Origin: Triglochin maritima
Taxonomy: Eukaryota; Streptophyta; Magnoliopsida; Alismatales; Juncaginaceae
Assembly: GCA_963682175.1 (NCBI GenBank)
Contig: OY821772.1
Span: 45,840,925 to 45,904,924, forward strand
Direction of reading: 5' to 3'
Length of the DNA: 64,000 bases
Shown here: positions 1-10,723 of the stretch, piece after piece
Layout: each line of letters opens with the position of its first letter
How positions within the stretch are numbered: position 1 is the stretch's first letter
Notes under the pieces: generated by a model
What the model saw: the letters and a program-made list of their open reading frames with translations, nothing else
What the model was told of the DNA's origin: nothing
Databases searched by the model: none
Made by a program: the position numbers and the translations under genes

Positions 1-526
1 TGTCAATTTGTTAGTGAAAAATTGGTTAGTGAAAACACCAAGGGAATCCAAAAATGGGCACATACCATAACCATTATGCCTCATGCCCTTTTCAATACTT
101 TTAACCTGTGATATTTCTTTATCTCTTAAGTTAAATTACTGTGGTGAAATTGTAACCACACTATATATTACTGGAAACATGATAAAGATTGAGATCAGCG
201 GAAGTATAAAAGTTTGACTTCAATTAGTGTTGGTGTAATGAGCAGCAATGCATGTATTATTTTTTCAGTAAATATGTTTGTCAATAAAAGTTTGTTTATA
301 ATATCTGGGTGTGAATATTTTTGGTAAATGGTGTAAATAGAATCCTTTTTAGTGATGATAGTTCTTTCCCCGAGTATTGCTGCCACAGCAAGTTGGCCCC
401 CTGAGCTAGTCTTGCTTGATGTCCATAACATGAAACAACACATTGTTGGCTTATAAAAGAACAACTTATCCAAGAATTTGGAAGATCGAACATTCATTAG
501 TGATTTTTTTTGTCACACTATCGCAG

Positions 527-2957
527 GATTCATCTTCTGTGAAAGAAATATTGACTGCTATGGAACAAGCAGCAGTTTCTCTTCCTTCTAAGCACATTGA
601 GCTCAAAATGGCAAATTCTACAAATCCTGGTGTACCTCCATCTTCAATGATGACATTTTTAAGGAAGGTACAACACTTTTTTTTTCTTGAACATGTAACC
701 TTTATTTCTTCAAATCACGGTCCCAGTAGGGTCAGCTACTCAGCTCTGTGGATATTTACACATAAAATTGAGCACTTTTTCTACCACAAAAAATGACAAC
801 TTGTATGATTTGATTTGAAGTGTCAAGTCTCTTACATGTAATAGTTTTGTGTGGTTGCAACTGAAGATAGCCAACAAATAATATGACATATTAGATTAGA
901 TGATAAGTTGAATAATGCTTATATGTTTCCTATATGAATGCATTGTAGTATTGTACTTTGTGTTGCCATCAAAAGCTTTTGCTACAAACCAAAGCTTTAG
1001 TTTGCTGACGGATTATTTGCAAGTGCCATTTATTGTTTGTTATAATTCTTTCTTAACTAAAACTGTTTCATCTTCTAGAATAATCATTAGGTTTCTTCAG
1101 AACTAAATTTATCCAGCTATGTTTTTTTTCTTGAGAACTTAAGTTACAAGAAAGAAAGTGCATTATTTTTTACTGATTTCAGACAGAGTCGAGCCGTCAC
1201 GGTCAGTTTCTGACCTTTTATTCCTTATAAGCATTTAGAGAAGCTCCTAAATTTGTTATACTTCTTGTGATCTTATAGGTACTTAACAAGAAAAGATTTC
1301 CTTGATGTTGATCTACTTTTTTCGTTTGTAGAACTCGTCGATCGCTGGTGTAGTTCTGGAAGATTTTGACACTGCCTTCACTAACAACTTCTATCATAGT
1401 CACCTTGACGATTCATGTCAGTTATAATATGTTAATAAATATGAATTCTCAACTATTTGCAGTTCTTTTCTATCCTAATAATATTCTTTATTCATGCAGC
1501 AAATATCAACCCCTCATCAATAGTTGCTGCCGCAACTTTGGTTGCTCGTACACTATATATTCTTGCAAGAGATGACTCGGGACAAAATCTTGCAATGCTG
1601 AATTCTATAAATGTAAACTCATCTCTAGTTGACGAGTTGATAGGATGTCTATTGACTTGTAAACCTGGGATGTCATGTGACCTGGTGAAGGATTATATAA
1701 CACCCAGCAGTACTTGCCCAAATCACTATGTTGGTGTCTTTTTAGATTCACCTTCCGATACACAGTATCCTGAACATGTTGGAGACACTTCACGCTTTGT
1801 CTGGAATTTCCTGGCAGACAGAACATCAACTCCCGGAAAGAATATAGATTCTTCCTGCACGGGAAAATGTAATAATGATGGTGAAGTATGCATAAGAAAA
1901 GGTTCAGAAAGCAAAGGCAGATGTGTCGTATCCACGATCAGGTGCGGCTCTTCTAATCTTGATCTGTTATCATTCTGAACTGACATGTAATATCTGTGGG
2001 TAGGACTGTGCATCCGGACTGGACCGGATTTTTATCCGGGGTCCGGACCGAAGACCGGACCGGATGCCTGCGGACCGAAGACCGGTCCGGTCAAAAACCG
2101 AATTTTTTAAAGTAAAAAAAAAATTGGACCGGTCGGACCGGACCGAACCCGAAATTTTAAAATTTGCCGGACCGAAATCCGGACCGGACTGTATTTTTTC
2201 AAAAATTTCCGGACCGACAGGTCCGGTCCGGTTGACCGGGTTGACCCGGTCAATGCTCTGCCCTATCTGTGGGGGTTATTCTATTCTGATAACAGTCACC
2301 TCCAATCTAGAATTTCGGGAGTCACTATTTTGGGATGTTGTTTGCATTTTTTAATCTTAGTTTTAATAGGATTGAATAATTCCTGATTGTTGTTACATTG
2401 CTTACTGCACCCAAAAAGATGTTAAGATGCCTACTATGATAACTAAATCTCCAAAATAGTAGTACTTGTCCCTTCTCCTTCTCAACTTGAGATTGCATGC
2501 TAAATTCTAACTCAAGTTTCCAGCCAGTGGTTGCTCTGCATTCCCTAGTCTTGTCAAATCAGGAGATTGATTCATGTGGTCATGATACCTACTGGCTTCG
2601 TTATGCCATCTAGATGGATGAATCTGTGCATTAAGATGCTAGGAAATTTCATTTGGTAACTCATAAATTTGCTCTCTGATTCCCTATTACAGGTATATTC
2701 CTGCCTATTCCACGAGGTTGAGCTTTAATGATGGGGCATGGCGTATTTTGCCTGCCAACTCTTCTGATCCTCTGGGATCTGTTGATCCTATATGGACTGA
2801 AAGCTACTGGGACCCGATTCAGTTGCAAGTTTATGCAGTGCAACCTTCGGGTATTGACCATCTTGTCCTCATCGGAGGGTTCGGCATCACAGTTGTATCT
2901 TACGTCATTGCCATCTTTACGAGAACTTTTTTCATGAAGGTCATGAAGGACGATTGA
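527..2957 (+). CDS. NCT: Nicastrin, gamma-secretase subunit (3' part, 5' end outside window)
   Basis: Nicastrin is the large glycoprotein subunit of the gamma-secretase intramembrane protease, which sits in endomembranes. Four visible exons keep frame: 527-667, 1332-1416, 1500-1941 and 2693-2957 (TGA at 2955-2957). The conserved nicastrin lumenal segment reads GVVLEDFD, then FYHSHLDD, then AAATLVARTLYIL. Further along are YSTRLSFNDGAW and DPIWTESYWDP, followed by one hydrophobic C-terminal membrane segment (about residues LVLIGGFGITVVSYVIAIF) and a short lysine-containing tail. This order matches plant nicastrins. Introns are GT-AG. The 751-bp last intron contains a hAT-like element at 2001-2265. 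Bases 1-526 read as intron; upstream exons lie outside the window. No frameshift or internal stop is seen. Identification is by recalled family sequence and is strong. Confidence 0.93.
2001..2265. mobile_element. hAT-like MITE in the last nicastrin intron, CCGGAC-motif filled
   Basis: The element starts TAGGACTGTGCAT and ends with the inverse of TAGGGCAGAGCAT. It is flanked by a perfect 8-bp target duplication TCTGTGGG (1993-2000 and 2266-2273). The interior is almost entirely permutations of CCGGACCG/GGTCCGG. The 8-bp duplication and TAGGG-type ends are hAT hallmarks. It has no coding capacity and lies inside an intron, apparently without disturbing splice sites. Confidence 0.85.
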
Positions 2958-3871
2958 GGCATTGTTCTCTCTCTAATTTTTCAGAGCTCTTGATGATATT
3001 TGACCCGCATCTGCCTTTGAAGTTCAGATGTCTTTGATTGGTCTGGCTGATTCTCGAAGATTTCATTTTTGAGACTGTTATCGGAATCATTGGTGAACTG
3101 CAGCAATGTTTTACAATATTTTTGTAGCCTTTTTTTACAGATAAACTAGTTGATAAGAAAAGTTAATTGGTTTATATTTATGAAACCTCAGAACTATTTT
3201 GAAATTGTTCGGCGTTATATGAAATTGATTCAGTGTTACATGCCAAAAGCATATAGATTACTTGCACCAATCAGGTATTTTCATCTTTGTACCTGTGAAA
3301 TTTGGTTGGTAAGTAACTCAACAAAACCTAAACACTTAGGTGAAGTGTAATAAGTTCAACTTTATTATAGAGTGTTGTACGCAATTTGTATTCAGTAAAA
3401 CGAGACTATTTGCTCAACACTTCCCCACACGCGTGATCGGGATAATTTTTTTCTTGTCTACGTGTGAAAAATATAGGTTGGAGTGAACCTTCACAGGTCA
3501 ATCAACTCGTTCTTATATCATATGAAATTTGGTTGGTCTAGTATCTCAACAAAATCTAAGTACTTAGGTGAAGTGTAATGAATCTAACTCTATTATAGAG
3601 TGTTGTACACAATTTGCGTTTAGTAATACAAGACTATTTGCTCAACATCTTATTTTTGAAGTTTTTTCTTAGATGTCTTTGGGTTTGAATTTTAAGATTT
3701 GTATGTTTATGTCCGGACGTAATAGAACTTGAAAGTGTTCTTCTAAAGAAGAGAATGGGGTGTTGTACCCAATCTAATTGTAATGAGCCCATCAACAAAA
3801 TACTGCATTTCTTCCTAGAGAGTTCTTGAGATATTATTGATCTTAAACTAGGACCAATTGTAATTTTCTTA
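2958..3871. other. Nicastrin 3' UTR and intergenic DNA
   Basis: The first few hundred bases are AT-rich and probably hold the nicastrin 3' UTR. No gene is seen. The stretch contains a 125-bp direct repeat, listed separately. Confidence 0.5.
3296..3647 (+). repeat. Two direct copies of a 125-bp sequence
   Basis: Copy 1 is 3296-3420 and copy 2 is 3523-3647. Both begin TGAAATTTGGTTGGT and end GACTATTTGCTCAACA, with scattered substitutions. The 102-bp spacer contains CACACGCGTG. The origin is unknown; it could be a fragment of a dispersed repeat. Confidence 0.75.
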
Positions 3872-4402
3872 CGGTCTGTTTGGATAACAATTTAGGAGAG
3901 AAATTGAGAGAAAAGAAATGAAAAGAAATGTGTTTTTTTTCTCTCTTGTTTCGATACCCATTATGACAAATAAGTTTTTCTTGTTTGGTTAACATCTTGC
4001 GAGAGAAAAGAAAAGAAACATTCTAAAATACTGATATTATTTTATTTGTATTATACAATAACATACATCGTTCTACATTATTTTAATAATGTTCAGAACT
4101 ATAAATTATTACAAATAAAATATATCCACCAAACCTGAAAAATTGAAGCTATAGAAACTCAGTAATGTTACAACAAGATAGTATATTAAAAAATATTAAA
4201 AAACATTTTTCATGTAAAATTAAAAAATAAAGATACAAATTTTTCGGAAATACTTCAAATGAACGTTTTTTGTTCTTCTAAAACAATGACATTTGTTGTA
4301 ACAAAAAATATATTTAAGAATTCTACGAAAACACTTGAAAGACAACATCCTCTCACTGTTCTAACATGAATACTATCTAAAATAAATAAATAACATGCAT
4401 CA

Positions 4403-5431
4403 TCATATCCAAATAATTCCTTCTATCTTCTCGGGGACAACCAAGAAAACATGAACTCTAGTTGGATCTCCCGTAAGGAAGTTATAAGCAATGAGACACA
4501 CTTCTCGTTCAACAATTATGTTGTCAAGTTCAACAAAAACCTCTTCCTCGGTGTAAACACGGGGTCGTCCTTTTTCAAAAACGGTGTTTCCCTCTCGAAC
4601 AACAGTTGTTAGTTCATTGATTGCATTCTTTATACCTTCATTTTCAGCTTCAAATACCTCAGAATTTTTCTTCCTTTTCTTTGCCTTAGTGGAGGAGTTG
4701 GTCGGCGTGCTCAAATTAATGTCTTCAGGTGTATCTAACATCACGAAATCAGGTGGCATGCTAGAAAACCCATCAAAAGTTACTTCATTTTGTGACAACA
4801 ATTCATCAATGTTTTCAACAGAATCGGTAATTCCTTCATTTGTTGTTGCCCATGCACGTGTTTTCTCCTTTGCAGTTACAGAAATATCTCCATTTGCTCT
4901 ATCTTTTGAAAATAACATAAATAATTTGTCATAATTTGGAAATGGAGTTATTTTCCATTTTTTAGTAGTTGGAACTTCCTGAGAAAAAAATATGAAAATA
5001 GAAACCAATATTAATAAGACCTAAAATAGTACTTAAAATAAACAAAATATTAATATTTTTACTTATTTTCAAATTAAAATATTAAAGTTGTCGAAACATA
5101 CGTCTAAGAGCTCCTCCCAAACATCATCCTTTGCTTCCCACATTTTGGTCATTCTATTCCACTGAAACCCACTCATTCGGTTCCTAAAGAGTTCATGACA
5201 CTCGTTAAAATTTGTTTTAAGAGTTTTCATGCGATTTTTAACCATTTTCTTGTCAAAACCCCTTTTCAACTTTTCACGTAATTCATTCACAGTATTAACA
5301 CATGCAGTAGAGGTAAAAACTTCATCCACTCTGTTGCCAAGCTCTTGCTGAGTAAGCAATGAATCGAGAAGAACCACATTCATTTGCTCAATCCACTTCT
5401 CATTCTTCTTCCTTTCATATAATTTATCCAT
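4403..5431 (-). CDS. PIF/Harbinger ORF1: Myb/SANT-like DNA-binding protein
   Basis: The ORF is read on the minus strand from ATG at 5431. Exon 1 is 5431-5102, then a GTATGT donor; exon 2 is 4978-4403, after a CTCAG acceptor. Phase is 0 on both sides, predicting about 301 residues. The N-terminal third shows the Myb/SANT-like pattern of plant L10-interacting/PIF ORF1 proteins: KWIEQMNVVLLDSLLTQQ, then MKTLKTNFNECHELF, then GFQWNRMTKMWEAKDDVW. A lysine-rich stretch (KAKKRKK) in the second exon is a possible nuclear signal. In PIF elements this protein helps the transposase enter the nucleus and bind DNA. It has no stops, unlike the adjacent transposase. It is transposon cargo rather than a host gene. 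Confidence 0.8.
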
Positions 5432-5636
5432 CTAAGTAGCTCAATAAATAACATGGAAATGAAATGATAACACAAATTATAGAATACATGAATCTTTATT
5501 ATGATTAATTCATTTTTAATATAGTATCCATTGTTCAAGCAATGAAGCAACACTCCAACAATTAAAAAGTGTAAGTAAAAACATAAATTCCAATAAGCCT
5601 TGTAAAACAACGTTAACAATACTACGTAAAACAATG

Positions 5637-5978
5637 TTAATTTAATTCATATTCTTCCCACATTGCAGTTGATATATTATCTCTAATCAACTCTCCTATT
5701 CTATATTTTTCATTATTTTCATTTTTGCAATGAGTTTCTTCTGGACCTTCTGGACCGCGTAACAAATCTTCATCAACTTCATTGACAAGCTCTTCATCGG
5801 GATCAACACCCATTAAGAAATTGTGAATGATACAACAAACTAAAACAATCTCAATTTGAACTCGCAAAGGGTAATTGGGTTCAGTCATTCCTGCAATAAT
5901 AGGAAATCTCTTCTTGAGGACACCAAATGCTCTTTCAATTGTATTCCTCAAAGATGCATGTCGGTTGTTGAATAACAT
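5637..5978 (-). pseudogene. PIF/Harbinger transposase, C-terminal fragment only
   Basis: This is the last 113 codons of a HARBI1-like DDE_4 nuclease on the minus strand. It contains RHASLRNTIERAFGVLKKRF (the region with the third catalytic acidic residue) and CCIIHNFLMG, both standard for the family. The N-terminal two thirds, with the first two catalytic aspartates, is missing. The break at about 5972-5978 joins directly to sequence copied from 4057-4088. The fragment cannot be catalytic. Confidence 0.88.
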
Positions 5979-6505
5979 ACATCGTTCTACATTATTTTAA
6001 TATAGTATACATCTTCAAATGAACGTTTCAATTGAAAGATTATAAAAAAATACTACAAATGATTTTAACATGATAGAAAATTTCCAACAATTTTCCTATC
6101 GTACTGTTAACAAAACTCACATCGATCAGTGTAGAGTGTAGACTAATTCAAATGAGAGTGAGAAATGAGAAGATGAGTTGGAGGGAATGTTTAGGTGGTG
6201 AAGAAAAGAAGGTAGAACGGTTGGGTGACGGAAGATGAAACGAGGAATGAGTATTTATAGGTAGTAAATTAGGGTTTTTAGTAAAGGTATTTTGGTCAGT
6301 AAAATATTATTTATTCACTTTCTCTCTGTTTCTCTCCATTTCTCTCCAAAATTGAAGAGAAAGTTGAATTATAATTTTGTATTATAACATTTCTCTCAAT
6401 TTCCTTTTCTTTTATTTTCTCTCATTAAGTCGTTATCGAAACGAGAAAAAAAACCTAACTTTTTCTTCTTCTTTTCTCTCCTCAAGTTGTTAATCAAGCA
6501 TACCC

Positions 6506-6808
6506 TTAGTTTCGACTAGGTCAGATACCATTGGATATAGCTCGTCTATGACCATCTTTTGATGGTTCCATTCCGACGGATTAGTTGGCAGCACGACTGA
6601 TTAGTTGGCAGCACATCCTGTTATTGATACATGAAACTTCACATTATAAGTGTCTCACAAAGTATCGAAATTTTGTCCATAACTTTCAATTACAATTGAA
6701 TAAACCAAAGTAATTGTTTTACTTCTCCATAATCATTGGTTTTCTCTCAATCCCATGATTTCTTAGAAACCCTTCAAACAACTTAAAATGCCACAATCAA
6801 CTTCCAAA
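6506..6808. other. Intergenic, no gene seen
   Basis: AT-rich sequence. A 22-bp block containing GATTAGTTGGCAGCAC is directly repeated at about 6578-6616. No coding signal is recognised. Confidence 0.4.
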
Positions 6809-7010
6809 TAGGGTTGTAAACGAGCCAAGTTCGAGTGAGTAAGGCTTGTTTGAACTCAACTCGTTTATTTTTTCCCCTTGCTCGTGGCTTGCTTGCCACT
6901 CGGTTCGAGCGTCAAAGTCCCGCTCATGGTCGGCTTGTTGGATGCTCATGTGCCGTTTGGTTCGGCTCGTTTTCTCGTGAACTTGCTCAGCTCACCAAAC
7001 GCTCAGAGCA
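6809..7010 (+). mobile_element. Truncated hAT-like MITE, left end only
   Basis: It begins TAGGGTTGTAAACGAGCC, the same end type as the other MITEs here, with ACGAGC/CTCG motif sequence inside. No matching right end or repeat of the flanking CTTCCAAA with a terminal CTA was found. The sequence runs into a different AT-rich motif set (GGATATTTNGAAT-like) up to about 7430. Probably truncated or overwritten. Confidence 0.55.
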
Positions 7011-7512
7011 AGAGATGAATATGGATGCAAACAGATATTTTCGAATCGAATATAACCTGTATCCAAATTCAAATTCCAAATAAGCATACTAAATCCGAAT
7101 TCAAATTCAATATTTTATAACTTGCCAATTTCATATCCAAATTTGAAAAAAAATGGAATTTGGATTTTGATAATATCCAAATTGTTATAACACATTCTTT
7201 ATATATCTTTTGTCGTATCATCTTAAATATTTTTAAAAGTTGTCTTAAAAAAATAGTCTAATTTGTTTTTGCATTGATTTATACTTATATTTATAAAGGA
7301 ATAACTTAATTTTTTATTAACACATCATATAACTATTATTCACCACATATATTGGATGCAAAAATGGTATTTTTGGATATTTAAATATGATTTGACCTAT
7401 ATTATCAGTTGGATTTGCATATAGTCATATACCCACAACTTATAAAGTTTTAATTAAAAACACTATCAAATTAGGATTTCAACAAAATAATTGATTCGTC
7501 GATGTCATTACT
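7011..7512. other. AT-rich repeat remnant
   Basis: Contains many permutations of TCCAAATTC/GGATATTT at both ends, in roughly opposite orientation. This looks like another short non-autonomous element, but its boundaries could not be fixed. No gene is seen. Confidence 0.35.
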
Positions 7513-9577
7513 GTAGGATTTCATGTTTAATTATGCCTATATATTTTCGGAATTTTAAGCATAATAAGGATCTTATACAATTTTCTATGATTTATTTCAT
7601 GTATGTACTAGTTTGTTTCAATAACTAGTTTTAAAACTTTTATTAAAACAAACCAAGGATTCTGAAATCATACCTAGAAGTTCTCTAAAACTTCTTGAAG
7701 ATTCGGAGACGTTGATGACGCTTCTCGCCGCGCCGGATGCCTCTGAGATTTCACCAAACTCTAAACGAGATTGAAGAGAGAAGAGCTAGCCTCTCGATCT
7801 CCAATAGGGTTTAGAATCTAATTACTAACCCCTCTTTAGTTTCCTTGAGAAGAAGCTCTTTTGAAACTAAAACTAAACTTAAGAATTAAGGAATTTTCGT
7901 GGAGAATTATGGAGAGAGATTTTTGCACAAGAAAATAATGAATTAATTAAGGAGGTAATGAGATAACCTTGTATTTATAGGTTCTCTCCAAATTACATAT
8001 TCATGTGCAACCCCTTGCCCATGATCTCATGCAAAATTCCATCTAACAATCTATTATTTAATAATAAATAATATTAGCCACGAATTAAATCAATTATGGA
8101 CCAATTCCATGCATGATCTAATTAATTCTTAAATTAATTTGCATAAAACCGTCTGGCCGGTCGACCGTTCGTGAGGTCCGGTCGACCCTTTCGACCGAGT
8201 TTCGGTCAACCGATCAATATTCTCGGTCGACCGTTCGCAACAAAAAGGTTCATCGCAATGTTCGGTCGACCGAGAATACTCGGTCGACCGAAAACGAATA
8301 GACGAAATTCTCGTTACGCTCGATACACATCCGGTCGACCGTGCAATATTGCGGTCGACCGCGCAACATTCGGTCGACCATTTATGGTCTAGCGGTCGAC
8401 CATTTTTGCACAGTGCATGCAGACTTGTCAAATTTCGGTTTTAACCCCTACAAAATTTGACATTTCGGGATTAGTAGTAAATTCACAACTTATGTAACAT
8501 ATTATCCTATGTAATGATTAATCATTACACCCCATAATATTTACATCACATATGAATTTAATTTAGATTCTAATTATGTTATTAATCACAACATAATCTT
8601 GATTTTGCTTGTTCACCCCATGTGTCATATTTTCTACATGAAACCCGACACATCCTATGAACTCAAAATCCTCATTTCTTGTTTCCCGGTTTTTGCGGTG
8701 TGACCTATGGGAGGATCTAGACTAAGTTGACAGTGATATTAAGAGCTTAATATCCCAAGCTATAAGCGGTATCTAGCTACACATTATAGCTCCCAATTAG
8801 TTAGATGTCTTAATTCCACTCGAACCAAAACCCGATCCATTTTGTGATAGTGTGTATCACTTGTGTCCGTCCCTTGCCACATGATATTAAGAATACACAC
8901 AAAGTAGTATTGTGTCATCTTTGTATTAGTATTCATTTCTTGATCTCTTTAAGCTAGTTATAAATATGTGACTTAACTCAAATCACATTGTGCACATTAT
9001 AACTTTGCTTTATCAAGGGGCCCACTAATATCATTACTCAATTAAGAGGGGCAATGATAATCTTTTGACTAGCTATCTTCTCCAACAAAAGTTGGACTTA
9101 ACCAACTAATGCCTTTACACTACACTCATCGATAGCTCAAGACACTAGTCTAATTAAGAACTCCTTAAGCGATCGGATATAAGTCTCATATCAAAGGACC
9201 AAGGACACAGTAAAATATTAATGACACAGAAACACATTTCTATAATATTTTACTTATTAGGTCTATTCAGTATACAAAAGTAATATTTTCCTCTTTTGCA
9301 TACCCGTGTTGTCACTCACTTGTAGAGCTACAATGATATATGACCAACACGACAATCTTAACCCGGTAATTAATGTCCCATGTTAATTATCATGATTGCG
9401 AATATCTTTTGTTTTATGTAAACCAATATCTTTTAGAGCTCTACAGTTAAGGACCAAGAGCATCTTCCTTAACACTTCTAAAAGACGAATAACATAAACA
9501 AGGAACAAAACGATTTTCTCATTCAATTCATAATAATTGACATTTAAAAGTAAAACTTTTAGAACACATTCCCTTCA
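7513..9577 (-). repeat. Left arm of a large inverted repeat (L)
   Basis: This is the inverted partner of 10724-12856. The outer end TGTAGGATTTC matches the inverse of GAAATCCTACA at 12856; the inner end CCCTTCA at 9571-9577 matches TGAAGGG at 10724. In between, long collinear blocks are nearly identical, for example the block around 8690-8840 with its partner around 11470-11620. Read on the minus strand it contains a TATA-like CTATAAATA-type site (about 7970) and a cluster of GGTCGACC sites. TG...CA ends would fit an LTR, but no tRNA primer site was seen next to it. Class unresolved. Confidence 0.8.
8157..8404. repeat. Cluster of GGTCGACC palindromes
   Basis: At least nine GGTCGACC or CGGTCGACCG sites occur in about 250 bp (near 8159, 8179, 8226, 8264, 8282, 8333, 8353, 8371, 8394), separated by irregular spacers. 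Degenerate counterparts occur at the equivalent place in the other repeat copies (about 11900-12210 and 13630-13860). Confidence 0.85.
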
Positions 9578-9583
9578 ATTACC

Positions 9584-9925
9584 TCACCGACTATCTCGTC
9601 TACTCATCCCAACCAATAGTGAAATTTTATTAAGTACAATAAATTTACAAATCTCATACAATGATACAATTTGTAATGTATTAAGTATTATAATTATAAA
9701 TAGTTTATTCGTCTCTTCGTCGCTGCTCTCATTGATTTGCATGTTCTGCATTATCTTTTCCGCGTCCAACCATTTCTTCAAGCAAACACTTGTCTCTAGT
9801 GATCTGGCGGATGTGTTGTGCATCTTGTCGGTCAAAACAATTTTACATGCACTAAATGCAGTATCAGACGCCACAATTGACACCGGAGGAGCTAGTACTC
9901 CGTTTACGAGGGACGTCTAATTTAA
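9584..9925 (-). pseudogene. hAT transposase relic, C-terminal dimerisation domain
   Basis: The minus strand reads VLAPPVSIVASDTAFSA, then LTDKMHNTSARSLETSVCL and KKWLDAEKIMQ. This is the standard end of plant BED-type hAT transposases (the VASESAFS... region followed by a CTKDW-like segment). It lies collinear with two other pieces of the same family, at 10262-10380 and 15100-15400, which supports one ancient element now split apart. Confidence 0.8.
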
Positions 9926-10006
9926 ATTTTTTAGGTTTAATATCATTATTAGAGCACAATTATATAAATTCTTGATATTTATAGTTACTATTACTACCTA
10001 AATACG

Positions 10007-10255
10007 TATGGGAGAGAAAAATTCAAGTCGAACCAAATTTTTTCGGTATGATCTTCAGTCCAGGGGATACCAAAAATTCAGGTATCAGTCCGATCATGTT
10101 CGGTCCAATCTCGACCAAATCGAGGTTTCATGAGTAAAATTTGGTTTTTGGACCGAACCGGACCGACCCAAATTTATTCGGTCCGGCCTTCAGTCCACCT
10201 GATACCGAAAATTCAGTCCTCAGTCTGTTCTGGTCCAGTCCGAAGCTCACCCCTA
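10007..10255. mobile_element. hAT-like MITE inserted in the hAT relic, GGTCCG-motif filled
   Basis: The right end read inverted is TAGGGGTGAGCTTCGG; the left end is TATGGGAGAG. The flanks are TAAATACG (9999-10006) and TAAATAGG (10256-10263), 7 of 8 matching. The interior is filled with GGTCCG/GGACCGA motifs. It separates the middle and C-terminal pieces of the decayed hAT transposase. Confidence 0.65.
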
Positions 10256-10261
10256 TAAATA

Positions 10262-10380
10262 GGTGATAACATCTATAACATTTTGCAAATAAAGTTTTAT
10301 TATTTCAAGTCCATTTTGTACAACTAAGTTTAAAACATGACAACCACATCTAATATGGAAAAGAATATCATTTAAGGATG
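10262..10380 (-). pseudogene. hAT transposase relic, middle segment
   Basis: The minus strand reads SLNDILFHIRCGCHVLNLVV, followed by QNGLEII. This matches the conserved FHVRCxxHILNLIVQDGL block of plant hAT transposases. It is short, with stops beyond it. It is collinear with the other two hAT pieces. Confidence 0.78.
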
Positions 10381-10489
10381 AATTACATAATGTTACAAGT
10401 GATTGTACTACTCGAGAGTTATTGCTAGCATTTCTAAAAGAAATTGTACAAATTTTATTTGTTATTGATTTACATAATGATTTACATAA

Positions 10490-10723
10490 ATCAAAAAATA
10501 ATTCACAATCATGGTGGTAATTAACATGAGATATTAATTACCGAGTTAAGATTGTCGTGTTAGTTAAGAGAGATATTGTAGCTCTACAAATACTTAAGAA
10601 CGTGAGTATGTAAAATAGAAAATATTTTTTCATATATTGAATTTACTTAACAAATGAAACATTATGGAATTGTGTTTGTGTCATTAATGTTTCATTGTGT
10701 CTTTGAATCCTAAGATATGAGAC
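10490..10723 (+). repeat. Partial, diverged direct copy of the R repeat
   Basis: CACAATCATGG, TAATTACCGAGTTAAGATTG and ATTGTAGCTCTACAA recur in the same order at about 10900-11120, inside the R arm. This makes a fourth, partial member of the repeat group, in direct orientation with R. Confidence 0.7.

Larger units (their letters stand above)
3872..6505. mobile_element. PIF/Harbinger DNA transposon, internally damaged
   Basis: The element is bounded by TTA target duplications (3869-3871 and 6506-6508), typical of PIF/Harbinger. The left end reads CGGTCTGTTTGGATAACAA; the right end read inverted is GGGTATGCTTGATTAACAA. Both ends are followed by GAGAGAAA-rich subterminal sequence. It carries, on the minus strand, a Myb/SANT-like ORF (intact) and only the last 113 codons of a DDE transposase. 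Between the transposase fragment and the right end there is filler DNA that copies other internal parts of the element (see findings). Confidence 0.88.

Noticed and set aside
1183..1201. Possible 19-bp exon (after TTTCAG, before GTCAG) in nicastrin
   Set aside because: Its length would break the frame between the exons ending at 667 and starting at 1332, which join cleanly in phase 0 without it.
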